A program made the translations under genes and the position numbers. The notes under the pieces were generated by a model that worked only from the letters and a program-made list of their open reading frames with translations, did no database searches and was not told the origin of the DNA. Of a stretch of DNA of 37,713 bases, positions 1 to 8,413 are shown piece by piece. The stretch's first letter is position 1; each line of letters begins with the position of its first letter. Source of the DNA: Caldisericota bacterium. Its GTDB lineage: Bacteria > Caldisericota > Caldisericia > Caldisericales > Caldisericaceae. The stretch is from assembly GCA_034717215.1 (NCBI GenBank), contig JAYELD010000078.1:1-37713 (forward strand), in the 5' to 3' direction.

Positions 1-626
1 ATTTCTTCCCATGTTTTTCCGTATTTTTCTTTTAGCTTTTTTTCTGCTTCCTTAAACAATCCAGGATGCCAATCTTTTAAAATAGTATTCATAGGATGGT
101 CTGCACTGCCACAATCAACACCAATCCATTTGAATTTCATATCCAATGCCCAATCTGCAAATTCAGGACTTGGACCAGGATGTTTAACCATATAACGCAC
201 CTCATCAGATGCCGGCTGATCCCATGCATAACGATGATATCCAGTGTTAATAATAAGAATATCACCTTTTCTAATATCAGCTTTTTTCATCAGCATTTCT
301 GGCGTATATAAATCATAATCTCCTACCTCGTCAGAAATATCTACTACCACTCCAGGTCCTACCCATTCATTAAGAGGCACTTTACCAATTGGGCGGCCAG
401 AGCTAAAGAAATGTATTTCACCATCCATATGTGTGCCTACATGGTTGCTCGAAGTAATAATCTGCCCATTTGCACCCTGCCCCATATGTGCACCTGCTAT
501 TCTTTTAAAATACTGTATGCCAAGCGGCATGTAACTTGGCCACGGTGGAGTATGAATACTGAGAGGCTGTGTTAAATCATACATTTTTGCTTCGGCTAAT
601 AATTTGATAAATTCTTCTTTATTCAT
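1..626 (-). CDS. Cyclase-family metal-dependent hydrolase (partial, 3' end outside window)
   Basis: The frame is open from an ATG at 626 to the window edge, giving 208 residues without the C-terminus. It contains the cyclase/kynurenine-formamidase family (PF04199) signature HVGTHMDGEIHF, with likely metal ligands H62, H66, D68 and H72. Members hydrolyse amide bonds of cyclic or N-acyl substrates using a divalent metal; the substrate cannot be read from sequence. It is the last visible gene of a minus-strand operon behind an FdrA-like protein and a 59-residue protein, which suggests a catabolic step that yields or uses a carbamoyl or amide group. An SD-like GGGAGCG lies just upstream of the start. 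The family call is firm; the role is inferred. Confidence 0.85.
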   Translation of the reverse strand, partial: MNKEEFIKLLAEAKMYDLTQPLSIHTPPWPSYMPLGIQYFKRIAGAHMGQGANGQIITSSNHVGTHMDGEIHFFSSGRPIGKVPLNEWVGPGVVVDISDEVGDYDLYTPEMLMKKADIRKGDILIINTGYHRYAWDQPASDEVRYMVKHPGPSPEFADWALDMKFKWIGVDCGSADHPMNTILKDWHPGLFKEAEKKLKEKYGKTWEE

Positions 627-649
627 CTTTTTTCGCTCCCTTTATTATT

Positions 650-829
650 TTATTTTGAGCCCAATAACTTCTGAAGGGCATCCTTTGTTTCATCATCCGT
701 AGCTGCAGACGGTCTCCAGTCAACCTGAATAACTTTGACTCCCACATCTTCTAAACTTTCTTTAAAAGAAACAAGGCCAATATTAATTACCTGTAATTCC
801 TGTTTAAAGAGATCCGAAATTTTTCTCAT
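650..829 (-). CDS. 59-residue protein matching the C-terminal module of FdrA / N-terminus of DUF1116
   Basis: A small ORF starting MRKISDLFKQ starts in an ATGA overlap with the end of the fdrA-like gene, so translation is probably coupled. Its core VINIGLVSF...V...DWRP matches from memory the last ~50 residues of E. coli FdrA (VINIGLRSF...W.P) and the first residues of DUF1116 (YahG/YlbE) proteins. The neighbouring FdrA lacks that tail, so a normally fused module is free-standing here. No signal peptide or membrane segment is visible. It may be a subunit of an AllFGH-type carbamoyltransferase complex. Function is unproven; the gene itself is well supported by coupling, an SD for the upstream gene set and the conserved core. 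Confidence 0.75.
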   Translation of the reverse strand: MRKISDLFKQELQVINIGLVSFKESLEDVGVKVIQVDWRPSAATDDETKDALQKLLGSK

Positions 830-2403
830 TTTACACCTCCAAGGTTTTTGACAATATATGAAGCAAGCTTTGACGCTGCCGCATTAGATGGCATAATAAG
901 AGCCCCAGCATCCTCAAGTTGCTGTTTTACCTTTCCTCTTCCCTGTGGATCTTTATCTGTTCCCGTAATAGTGCACACGAATGTGATGTTCCTACCTTCT
1001 TTTTCTGCAATTTCTTTTGCTTGTTTAATAATTGGATTTAGTTCATCGCCTGGTTGCATATTAGAACCATAACCTAACACAACATCAAGGAGTATCACTG
1101 CGACTTCTTTATCATTTACCTCCTCAAGAATTTTCTTGTTACGCAAGGTAAAATCAATCATAGGATGAGGACGTCCAACAGTAAATTCATCTTCACCTAA
1201 ATCGACAAATGTGTTCTCCTTACTGCGCCATGAATCCTCCAGCTTAAATTGCGGATTAAGCGGAGCATTGCCGTAAACTTCCCCTATAATTGTACGAGAT
1301 ATAAGCATTGCCTCGTCACACAGCGTCCCTCCAGTATAAAGACCTCTTACAAACTTTTGAGTAGCTGTTTTATTTTTTGATTCTTTTTCAGCAAGGTTTA
1401 AAAGCTCCTTCTCCCTTGCCTCTAATAATTGTTTGAATTCATCCATTGATTTTCCTTTTGAGAAAGAGGCTGCTATAAGACCAGCTTCCTCAAGAGTATT
1501 TGCTGGAATCGCTCCTGCTTCCTCAACTATCTTTGGGTCACCACCAAGAAAAATTCCTACGACAGGTTTTTTTATCTCTGTCTTAATAAGAGATGCCACT
1601 TTTTCTAATACTCCAGGATGTGGCGGCTTAGAAACGAGTGCTATGTATTTTGTTTCAGGATCTTCTTCCAGTGCTTTAATTCCTTCAATAAACATAATCC
1701 CACCGACATCTTTCTTTACATCTCTTCCGCCAGTTCCTATCGCTTGGGATACTCCAGCCCCCTCGTTCGAAATGACAGCACTTACTTCCTGGAGTCCCGT
1801 GCCAGATGCAGCAACTATCCCAATATCACCCCGATTAACCACATTTGCAAAACATAGAGGAGCTCCATTTATAATTGCAGTACCGCAATCAGGACCCATA
1901 ACTAAAAGACCATGTTCTTTTCCGTATTGTTTTAACTCAATTTCTGTCTCAATTGATACATTGTCTGAGAACAGCATTACGTGAAGACCTTTCTTGAGAG
2001 CTTTCATGGCCTCATCACTTGCATATTTCCCCGCTAACGAAATAATAACCATATTCGCATCAGGCAGAAAATCCACAGCACCCTCAAGGCTTTTTGGCAT
2101 ATACTCGCCGGTTTCCTGCATTTTTGAATGCCTTGATATAAGAAGTTCCTTTGCTTTCTGAATTGCAGCATCGCATATTGCCTCATCCTTCGCTTTTACT
2201 GCTATCAATAAATCTGAATCTATTGCATTCTTAAACATATCGAGAAGAATCCCAGATGTCTCAAGAATTGATTTATTTTGCTCAGTTCCCATTACAACAG
2301 CAGCATCTTCTACCCCTTCCAGTGCTAACACGTCCCTTGCAACAAGCATAAGCGTAACAGAATCATAATATTCCCCTTCTTTAAGAATTCCTTTTACTAC
2401 CAT
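826..2403 (-). CDS. fdrA: FdrA-family (AllF-like) acyl-CoA synthetase-type protein
   Basis: This 525-residue protein aligns along its length with E. coli FdrA: YYDSVTLML near residue 13, an MGT-EQNK segment near 39, FSDNV at 145, GPDCGT at 170-175, a GTG nucleotide-type loop at 201-203, and GRPHPMID in the C-terminal half. The family resembles succinyl-CoA synthetase alpha subunits. In E. coli the family is linked to allantoin/oxamate metabolism (AllF of oxamate carbamoyltransferase). The start ATG has GGAGGTG about 7 nt upstream and overlaps the end of the DUF2877 gene. The last ~50 residues of E. coli FdrA are absent and occur in the next small gene. Physiological substrate unknown. Confidence 0.9.
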   Translation of the reverse strand: MVVKGILKEGEYYDSVTLMLVARDVLALEGVEDAAVVMGTEQNKSILETSGILLDMFKNAIDSDLLIAVKAKDEAICDAAIQKAKELLISRHSKMQETGEYMPKSLEGAVDFLPDANMVIISLAGKYASDEAMKALKKGLHVMLFSDNVSIETEIELKQYGKEHGLLVMGPDCGTAIINGAPLCFANVVNRGDIGIVAASGTGLQEVSAVISNEGAGVSQAIGTGGRDVKKDVGGIMFIEGIKALEEDPETKYIALVSKPPHPGVLEKVASLIKTEIKKPVVGIFLGGDPKIVEEAGAIPANTLEEAGLIAASFSKGKSMDEFKQLLEAREKELLNLAEKESKNKTATQKFVRGLYTGGTLCDEAMLISRTIIGEVYGNAPLNPQFKLEDSWRSKENTFVDLGEDEFTVGRPHPMIDFTLRNKKILEEVNDKEVAVILLDVVLGYGSNMQPGDELNPIIKQAKEIAEKEGRNITFVCTITGTDKDPQGRGKVKQQLEDAGALIMPSNAAASKLASYIVKNLGGVK

Positions 2404-3266
2404 ATTAATACACCTCCATTTGTAGATTTTTTAAATGCCTCTTTGCTCGCCAGGATAAATCCAGTTCCAATATCTGCTCCAGATGTTTCTCCAATGGCAA
2501 GTAATCGCATAGTGGCGTTAATAACTGATTCCTTATCTTGAAAAAATGCATGGATAAGATTTTTAAACCGTTCGAAAAATTCTCCCTTAGCTGAAAAATA
2601 CAAAAATGTATCGGAAATAACATTTTTACTCCTTGCAAGACGATATATTCCCTCGCGTATATGAGCAGTAGAATAATCTGTCAAAAGCTGATACACATAC
2701 ATAGCAAGAAGCATACCATTGATGAGATCGTCGCCTTGAGGAGTAAAACCAAGACCTATCCCCTTCAGTTTGCTTACGGAAGATAGTTTACCGTTTAATA
2801 TCTCAGTAACTCCTGCATCAAGTTGATTTCTTAAATTCTTTTCAAACGGAGTAATAAAGAAACTTTTTCGCCTGTCATCCAATAAAAATACACTACTCAA
2901 TGGATGTGCGTGTTTTACCAAAATTCTTTCAAAAATTTGCAACCCAGACAAAAAAGTCGTTTTCTTTGAAGCGTCAAGCTTAACCGTAGAATCATACTTA
3001 GAGACTTGTAATAAAGGTATTTTTGTATTATTTAAGATAAGCTCATCGTTGATAATCTGCGCTTCTTTCAGATTTAGAAAATTAAATCCATTTATAACGA
3101 TATTGTTAGGCCCTCCGCCAATATCTTCCGTCACAGCAGATACAATACCGCCAGAATATAAAAGATTGGCAACCCGTTCAAACGTTGAATGAATAGTAAA
3201 AACAGTATCACGCAAAGGAACACTACTTCCTATCGAAACAATTTGTGCATGCGTTGCTATCACCAC
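2397..3266 (-). CDS. DUF2877 protein (AllH/YlbF-like)
   Basis: 289 residues from one of two adjacent GTG codons (3266 or 3263), with GGGAGG just upstream. The family hallmark GLGFTPQGDD lies at about 171-180, followed by a hydrophobic helix and a GETSGADIGTGF segment near the C-terminus. DUF2877 proteins neighbour FdrA and DUF1116 in many genomes and in E. coli correspond to AllH of the oxamate carbamoyltransferase set. It overlaps the fdrA start by 7 nt, so the two products are probably made together. Not membrane-bound or secreted as far as visible. The assignment is by family and context; the reaction here is not known. Confidence 0.8.
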   Translation of the reverse strand: MVIATHAQIVSIGSSVPLRDTVFTIHSTFERVANLLYSGGIVSAVTEDIGGGPNNIVINGFNFLNLKEAQIINDELILNNTKIPLLQVSKYDSTVKLDASKKTTFLSGLQIFERILVKHAHPLSSVFLLDDRRKSFFITPFEKNLRNQLDAGVTEILNGKLSSVSKLKGIGLGFTPQGDDLINGMLLAMYVYQLLTDYSTAHIREGIYRLARSKNVISDTFLYFSAKGEFFERFKNLIHAFFQDKESVINATMRLLAIGETSGADIGTGFILASKEAFKKSTNGGVLIW

Positions 3267-3329
3267 TTTTGCCTCCCTAAAAATAAACAGGCCAAGAATT
3301 AATTCTCGGTCTGTAGTTCAACAACACTT

Positions 3330-4055
3330 TTATACATTGGGTTCAGAAGGAATCTTAAAATTCTCAGCAGATTTTAAGAGGTCTTCTGGTACTGGTGATT
3401 TAAATGTAGTACCGAGATAATCTTCAAGATATTTTTTAATCGAAGTGTCCCAGTATTTCTTTGTTATATAAAATACTTTTGCGCCACCTAATTCATGCTG
3501 ATATTCCGGCCATGGGTAAGATGGTTGCGCCATTCCAATTCCCCATCTCTTAAATCCATTATAACTTTCGTATGTTGCCCAGAATTCATTTTGTTCAAGG
3601 ACTTCAAAAGCATAGTAGCATTTTGCATAATACATGGCAGCACCTGCTTTTACCCCTCTTTTAAATGCCATTGTATGAAGACTTATATTAATCTCTTCAT
3701 CCATAACTCTTCCATTTGCTATTGCAGCAAGTTCTCCGTCAACTATACCAACAAACATATAGGGATCTTTTAACCTGTTACGATACCATCCCAAAATCTC
3801 TGCATAAACTCTTGCTCCGACAATGTCATAAAAATCATGATCTACTTCCATAAATTTTTTAATGAATGGCAGTAGGGCAGGAGCTTCTTCTTTTCTCATC
3901 TGTCTTATCACTAATTTTGATCCGTTTTTTAGTTCAAGATACATTGGAGTCCACGGTTTTAAATCCATTGGTGGTGGACTTAATAAGGGCTCTAATTCTT
4001 CAACCTTAAAGATAATTTCATTCTGTGATACTCTTTCTGGTGGTTGTTTTTTCAT
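3330..4055 (-). CDS. GNAT-like N-acetyltransferase
   Basis: 241 residues from the ATG at 4055, chosen because AAGGAGG lies just upstream and because a promoter at 4087-4114 would exclude the farther in-frame ATG at 4109. The protein has a GNAT-type order: LVIRQMRKEEAPALLPFI (strand 1/helix 1), MFVGIVDGELAAIANGRV (strands 2-4), then an alpha/beta C-terminal half with an aromatic-rich YESYNGFKRWG region. The acetyl-CoA pyrophosphate loop is poorly conserved, so the exact donor or acceptor is uncertain. It is the first gene of the operon leading into DUF2877, FdrA, the small module and the cyclase, and may modify an intermediate of that pathway. Confidence 0.6.
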   Translation of the reverse strand: MKKQPPERVSQNEIIFKVEELEPLLSPPPMDLKPWTPMYLELKNGSKLVIRQMRKEEAPALLPFIKKFMEVDHDFYDIVGARVYAEILGWYRNRLKDPYMFVGIVDGELAAIANGRVMDEEINISLHTMAFKRGVKAGAAMYYAKCYYAFEVLEQNEFWATYESYNGFKRWGIGMAQPSYPWPEYQHELGGAKVFYITKKYWDTSIKKYLEDYLGTTFKSPVPEDLLKSAENFKIPSEPNV

Positions 4056-4086
4056 AAAATCCTCCTTGTTTAAAATATGATGTTTA

Positions 4087-4114
4087 ATGATAGCAATTTT
4101 GCAATTCATGTCAA
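4087..4114 (-). promoter_or_regulatory. Sigma-A-type promoter for the GNAT-DUF2877-fdrA operon
   Basis: On the minus strand TTGACA (4114-4109) is followed after 16 nt by TATCAT (4092-4087). The predicted start is near 4080, about 25 nt before the SD-preceded ATG at 4055. Confidence 0.65.
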
Positions 4115-4197
4115 GTGTTTTCCCGTATATTTGCTGTATTTCAAAATTCGAGTAGTCATATTAGGCAGAGTAAATAACAGACAATGAGCGATGAGAA

Positions 4198-4225
4198 TTG
4201 ACAGAATTTTATATAAAATTATAAT
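4198..4225 (+). promoter_or_regulatory. Consensus promoter for plsY-rlmN
   Basis: TTGACA (4198-4203) and TATAAT (4220-4225) with a 16-nt spacer, about 26 nt before the plsY ATG. It is divergent from the promoter at 4087-4114. Confidence 0.75.
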
Positions 4226-4251
4226 AAACAAGAAGAAAGGATGTAAATAAG

Positions 4252-4869
4252 ATGGCAAAAATAGTGTTATTAAGTATCGTTGCTTACTTACTTGGTTCTA
4301 TACCCAATGGGTATATTATATGTAAAAAATTTTACCACATTGATATTACTAAGTACGGCAGCAAAAACATTGGAATGACAAATGTACAGCGAGTAGTAGG
4401 AAATAAAGCGGCTATTGCCGTGTTTTTATTAGATTTTGCAAAAGGGTTTTTGGCTGTGATTATAGGAAAATATTTTTTGAATTCTCCATCACTTGCAATA
4501 ACCTTAGGGATTATGGCCATAATAGGGCATGATTATTCTCTTTTTATGCCTCACTTTAAAGGGGGAAAGGGAGTAGCAACAGCATATGGTATCATCGGGG
4601 CCATATCGATCTATACTGGATTACTATCCGGAGGCGTATTTTTCCTTATAATACTCCTGACACGATATGTTTCACTAGCTTCGATTGTTTCTGTCTGCTT
4701 TTTTCCTATATTTCTTATTCTGTTCCATGCAGACAAAACGATTATATTGTCTAGTTTAATAATTGTATTACTTGTCAAAATTTCGCACCGCGAAAACATT
4801 AAAAGACTCTTAAAAGGGAATGAACGAAAAATTGGAGAAAAAATAAAGTTTGATAAGGATAAAAATTGA
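4252..4869 (+). CDS. plsY: Acyl-phosphate:glycerol-3-phosphate acyltransferase PlsY
   Basis: A 205-residue polytopic inner-membrane protein that transfers an acyl group from acyl-phosphate to glycerol-3-phosphate, the first step of phospholipid synthesis. Family motifs are in order: LGSIPNGYI near the N-terminus, GSKNIGMTN (usual GSGNxGxTN), and KGGKGVAT in the cytoplasmic loop after a GHDYSLFMPHF segment. About five hydrophobic segments and a basic tail are visible, and the length is normal for the family. The tail is Lys/Arg-rich and slightly longer than usual. It overlaps rlmN by the bases TTGA, so translation is probably coupled. Confidence 0.95.
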   Translation: MAKIVLLSIVAYLLGSIPNGYIICKKFYHIDITKYGSKNIGMTNVQRVVGNKAAIAVFLLDFAKGFLAVIIGKYFLNSPSLAITLGIMAIIGHDYSLFMPHFKGGKGVATAYGIIGAISIYTGLLSGGVFFLIILLTRYVSLASIVSVCFFPIFLILFHADKTIILSSLIIVLLVKISHRENIKRLLKGNERKIGEKIKFDKDKN

Positions 4870-5897
4870 AGAAAGATATAAAAAATTTGAATTTAGATGA
4901 ATTGAAAGAATACTTTCTTTCAATTCATGAGCCTGAATACCGCGCTAATGAGCTATTTCATTCAATATACAGAGAAAAAAAGGAGAGTTTCCATGACATT
5001 ACAACTCTGCCAAAATCTTTAAGAAAAACGCTGACCAATACCTTTTATATTTATTCATTTAAAATCATTTCAAAATATGAATCTAAAGATGGAAGCACAA
5101 AATACTTATTCCAATTACCCGATAAAAGCCTTGTAGAAACTGTTTTCATGCACGAAAGTAATCAATATGGTAAAATGAGAAACACCCTGTGTATTTCCTC
5201 ATCAATAGGGTGCCCGCTAGGATGTAAATTTTGCGCCACAGGTCAAATGGGACTGCTAAGAAACATGACGACGGAAGAAATCGTTGAACAATTTCTTCAG
5301 ATCGATAAAATAACCAAAATAAACAATGTTGTATTTATGGGAATGGGAGAGCCACTTCTCAACTATGATAATGTTAAAAAAGCAATTGAAATTATTTCTG
5401 ACAAAAATGGGAGAACACTCGGAAGAAGAAAAATAGTAATTTCCACCTCTGGCATTCCTGGGAAAATTTATCAGCTCACAGATCAAATAGCATCTATACG
5501 TCTTGCAATTTCCTTACATGCAGGCGAACAAAGCAAAAGAGATTTTCTAATGCCAGGACTAAAAGAATATACCTTAACAGAATTAAGAAAGGCCATTAAT
5601 TACTATACTCGCAAGACAGGTAATACCATTACGATTGAATATCTATTATTAAAGGAAGTGAATGATACCATCAGCGATGTACAAAGCTTAGTCAATTTTT
5701 TGAAAAAGCTTAAATTTGTAAAAGTAAATCTAATTCGATACAATCCAGTTCCGCACGTTAAATTTAAAGTATCAAAAAAAGAGAATATGTTTCTTAGATA
5801 CCTGCAAAAAAATAGTATACGGGCTACACTGAGAAAATCAAAGGGGCCAGATATTTCTGCTGCCTGCGGTCAACTTGCCACAAAACTCCGAAAATAA
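4866..5897 (+). CDS. rlmN: Dual-specificity 23S rRNA/tRNA adenine-C2 methyltransferase RlmN
   Basis: 343 residues starting at TTG, which overlaps the plsY stop codon; no ATG is nearby and AAGGAT lies upstream. This is a radical SAM enzyme making m2A2503 in 23S rRNA and m2A37 in some tRNAs. The 4Fe-4S motif CxxxCxxC is at C116, C120 and C123, followed by the SAM-binding MGMGEPL. The C-terminal methyl-carrier Cys is C334 (SAACGQL). The N-terminal accessory domain and the total length fit the family. It ends 32 nt from the convergent YggS-like gene with no obvious terminator between them. Confidence 0.95.
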   Translation: MKKDIKNLNLDELKEYFLSIHEPEYRANELFHSIYREKKESFHDITTLPKSLRKTLTNTFYIYSFKIISKYESKDGSTKYLFQLPDKSLVETVFMHESNQYGKMRNTLCISSSIGCPLGCKFCATGQMGLLRNMTTEEIVEQFLQIDKITKINNVVFMGMGEPLLNYDNVKKAIEIISDKNGRTLGRRKIVISTSGIPGKIYQLTDQIASIRLAISLHAGEQSKRDFLMPGLKEYTLTELRKAINYYTRKTGNTITIEYLLLKEVNDTISDVQSLVNFLKKLKFVKVNLIRYNPVPHVKFKVSKKENMFLRYLQKNSIRATLRKSKGPDISAACGQLATKLRK

Positions 5898-5929
5898 CCA
5901 TATTTCAAAATATTTACTAAAACTGCGCT

Positions 5930-6589
5930 TTATCTGTCATGTCTTGGTCCAAAGATCAATGTGCCAATTCGCACAATATTTGCTCCTTCCTGTATTGCTA
6001 TCTTATATGAATCCGACATCCCCATTGATAGATATTTCATTTGAGCATTTTTCGTTTCACGCGCCTTGAGACAGTCAAAAAGCTCTTTTGTAAGCTTAAA
6101 ATAAGGGCGCAATTTTTCTGGATCGTTTACAAATGGCCCCATTGTCATGAGCCCTTGAATTAACACATTTTTAAATGGAGCAGCTGCATCTATCAATTGT
6201 CCGGCTTGTTCTGGGTATACACCGCTTTTCTGCTCCTCCTTACCACTGTTTACTTCAATAAGAACCGGCATTATTTTGCCTATGCCTTTTGCCCGCCTAT
6301 CGATTCCCCGGAGAACATCAACAGAGTCAACTGTTTCTATCATATCGAAAATTTCAACAATTTTTTTTATCTTATTTTTTTGAATAGAGCCAATATAATG
6401 CCATTTAACAATATGCCCAATGTATGGAAACAATTTTTCCGTTTCCTGCAGATAATTTTCCCCGATAATTTTTACACCGGCATCGACTGCTTCTTTGATT
6501 TCCTTAATAGAACGCGATTTGACAGCTGCGACAAGCAATGCATCTTCTGGTATTTCCTTAAAGATTTTTTGAACGTTTTCCTTAATCAC
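5930..6589 (-). CDS. YggS/PROSC-family PLP homeostasis protein
   Basis: 219 residues from a GTG at 6589, preferred because GGAGG lies 5-6 nt upstream; a TTG at 6601 would overlap that SD. The single-domain alanine-racemase-like barrel shows AAVKSRS with the PLP lysine at about residue 24, GENYLQE, WHYIGSIQKNK, KSGVYPEQ, GLMTMGPF, SLGMSDSYKIAI and VRIGTLIFGPR at the C-terminus. Family members bind and buffer pyridoxal phosphate and affect amino-acid and keto-acid balance. The gene stands alone behind its own promoter. A PLP carrier fits a genome with two cysteine desulfurases and CysK, but no direct link is visible. Confidence 0.92.
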   Translation of the reverse strand: MIKENVQKIFKEIPEDALLVAAVKSRSIKEIKEAVDAGVKIIGENYLQETEKLFPYIGHIVKWHYIGSIQKNKIKKIVEIFDMIETVDSVDVLRGIDRRAKGIGKIMPVLIEVNSGKEEQKSGVYPEQAGQLIDAAAPFKNVLIQGLMTMGPFVNDPEKLRPYFKLTKELFDCLKARETKNAQMKYLSMGMSDSYKIAIQEGANIVRIGTLIFGPRHDR

Positions 6590-6604
6590 ATTTTCCTCCA
6601 AAAA

Positions 6605-6632
6605 ATTATAGTGTTTTGCAAAATTTTTTCAA
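6605..6632 (-). promoter_or_regulatory. Promoter for the YggS-like gene
   Basis: Minus strand TTGAAA (6632-6627), 16-nt spacer, TATAAT (6610-6605). The SD of the gene follows immediately, so the leader is very short. Confidence 0.65.
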
Positions 6633-6758
6633 ATAATAACATTTGTTTCGTCTCACCTCCCCAACCTAAGAGGTAGATCATACTTCAGCAAACTGCCGAG
6701 GGAATAACTCCAACAAAAATACTTTTTAGCATGCTATTCCATTTTTTTTTAATCTCTT

Positions 6759-6771
6759 TATACTGGATGCA
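6759..6771 (+). promoter_or_regulatory. Possible -10 element giving a leaderless pantothenate-operon mRNA
   Basis: TATACT at 6759-6764 lies 6 nt before the ATG at 6771. No SD precedes that ATG and no good -35 is visible. If this is the -10, transcription would start at or next to the start codon. Confidence 0.35.
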
Positions 6772-7607
6772 TGAATATAGGAATTATTGGAGCAGGAAAA
6801 GTAGGAACTACACTTGCAATTGCGTTTAAAAAAGCAGGCTTCAATGTTTTTATTGCAAGTAGAAGCATGCAGAGCGCAGAAAAAGCAGCAACAATTTCTG
6901 GGGGTATTTCTACATCAATACAGCGATGTGCAGAACAAAGTGATGTAATTTTTCTCTCAGTTCCAGACTCAGAGATAGAGAATGTGGCAAAGAACATCAA
7001 AAATGTAGTAAGTAAGGAGAAAATAGTTGCCCACTTAAGCGGTGCATTTCCTTCTTCAATTCTGGAGTTTCTCGAGGCAAGAACATGCTCGGTACATCCG
7101 CTTAAACCATTTGCAGACCCTTTGCTTTCTGTAAAAACTCTCTCAAAAACACTCTTTGCGGTAGAGGGAGATAAAACTGCTGTAAATGAAATAGAAAAAA
7201 TCATACAAAAAATTAATGGAACACTTATCAGAATTAAAACAGCAGATAAACCAATATATCATCTTGCTGCAACAATTACAGCAAATTATACCGTGACACT
7301 CTTTAACCTTTCAGAAAATCTTCTTCGCCCCATTGGATTTAGCGAAATAGAAGCAAAAAATGCGCTTCTTTCGCTGCTTCAAGGCGTTTTGAACAATGTA
7401 AAGGAAAAGGGAAGCACTCAGGCACTTACAGGACCGATTCTCAGAGGAGACATAAAAACTATACAACTCCATCTAAAAAATATCAAAGATCCCCTGCTAA
7501 AAGATATTTACAAAAGTCTCGCTTTTGCTACACTAAAGATAGCAAAAGAAAGAGGATTGGATAACGAAAAAATTGAAGGAATAAGGAAGGTATTAAACGA
7601 TGGATAA
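6771..7607 (+). CDS. Rossmann/DUF2520 protein, likely PanG-type ketopantoate reductase
   Basis: A 278-residue NADP-type dehydrogenase: Rossmann loop GAGKVGTTLA at about 7-16, DVIFLSVPD near 58-66, HLSGA at 88-92, SVHPLKPFAD at 107-116, and a helical C-terminal half with NYTVTLFNLSE and ALTGPILRGD, as in DUF2520 proteins. It overlaps panB by 8 nt and heads a panB-panC-panD operon that has no classical PanE. The simplest reading is that it reduces ketopantoate to pantoate, as reported for the PanG type of ketopantoate reductase. The family call is strong; the reaction is inferred from position. It could also act on another 2-oxo acid. Confidence 0.8.
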   Translation: MNIGIIGAGKVGTTLAIAFKKAGFNVFIASRSMQSAEKAATISGGISTSIQRCAEQSDVIFLSVPDSEIENVAKNIKNVVSKEKIVAHLSGAFPSSILEFLEARTCSVHPLKPFADPLLSVKTLSKTLFAVEGDKTAVNEIEKIIQKINGTLIRIKTADKPIYHLAATITANYTVTLFNLSENLLRPIGFSEIEAKNALLSLLQGVLNNVKEKGSTQALTGPILRGDIKTIQLHLKNIKDPLLKDIYKSLAFATLKIAKERGLDNEKIEGIRKVLNDG

Positions 7608-8412
7608 AATTACCGTTCCAAAATTAAAACACTTTAAAGGAATGAAAGCAATAACTGCTCTTACAGCATATGATTTTCTCACTGCAAGAATACTGGATGA
7701 AGCAGGAATTGATATTATCCTTGTGGGAGATTCTGTAGGTACAACCATCCAGGGGCTGAGTTCAACAATACCTGTAAAAATGGAAGAGATGTTGTATCAT
7801 ACAAGAATTGTGAAAAGAGGAGCAAAAAGAGCACTTGTTGTTGGGGATATGCCCTTCCTCTCATATCAAACATCTCAAGAAGATGCAATAAGAAATGCAG
7901 GATTATTCTTAAAAGAAGGGGCAGAAGCAATAAAACTCGAAGGTGGAGAAAATATTGCTCCTCTTATAGAAAAACTTGTTTTCTACGGTATCCCTGTGAT
8001 GGGACACATTGGGCTCACTCCTCAATCCGTAAATCTATTTGGCGGATACAAAATACAAGGAAAAACGGAAAAGAAAAAGGAACGGCTGATAACTGATGCG
8101 AAAGCACTGGAAGAAGCAGGTGCTTTTAGTATCATACTTGAAGGAATGCCAGAAGAAGTTGGAAAAGAAATTACAGAATCGGTTTCAATTCCTACAATAG
8201 GAATTGGGGCAGGCAGATTTTGTGATGGACAGATTCTTGTAGTAACTGATATACTTGGAATGGATCCTACGTTTACCCCGCGCTTTGTAAAAAAATATAG
8301 AGATCTATATGAAGAAATTAAAAATGCTGTAAGCGAATATATAGAAGACATAAAAACACAAAAGTTCCCATCTGAAGAACATGTTTTTCACGCAAAGAAA
8401 AAGGAAGAATAG
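7600..8412 (+). CDS. panB: Ketopantoate hydroxymethyltransferase PanB
   Basis: A 270-residue cytoplasmic enzyme that moves a hydroxymethyl group from 5,10-methylene-THF onto alpha-ketoisovalerate to form ketopantoate. Mg-binding Asp residues appear in LVGDSVGT (D44) and VGDMPFLSYQ (D83), the substrate lysine in AIKLEGG (K112) and the catalytic Glu at E181 (ILEGMPEE), close to E. coli numbering. GHIGLTPQSVN and IGIGAGRFCDGQ are also conserved. The start overlaps the upstream reductase gene, and panC begins one base after the stop codon. Confidence 0.97.
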   Translation: MDKITVPKLKHFKGMKAITALTAYDFLTARILDEAGIDIILVGDSVGTTIQGLSSTIPVKMEEMLYHTRIVKRGAKRALVVGDMPFLSYQTSQEDAIRNAGLFLKEGAEAIKLEGGENIAPLIEKLVFYGIPVMGHIGLTPQSVNLFGGYKIQGKTEKKKERLITDAKALEEAGAFSIILEGMPEEVGKEITESVSIPTIGIGAGRFCDGQILVVTDILGMDPTFTPRFVKKYRDLYEEIKNAVSEYIEDIKTQKFPSEEHVFHAKKKEE

Positions 8413-8413
8413 T

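Noticed and set aside
1433-1984. 183-codon plus-strand frame opposite fdrA
   Set aside because: It is the antisense of a strongly conserved FdrA gene, has no SD and no recognisable family.
4056-4109. N-terminal extension of the GNAT gene from the ATG at 4109
   Set aside because: It would start upstream of the predicted transcription start and lacks an SD; the ATG at 4055 has AAGGAGG.
6640-6730. Possible riboswitch or tRNA-like sequence upstream of the YggS-like gene
   Set aside because: Some GAGG-type and D-arm-like strings occur, but I found no tRNA T-arm, no closing stem and no known riboswitch core.
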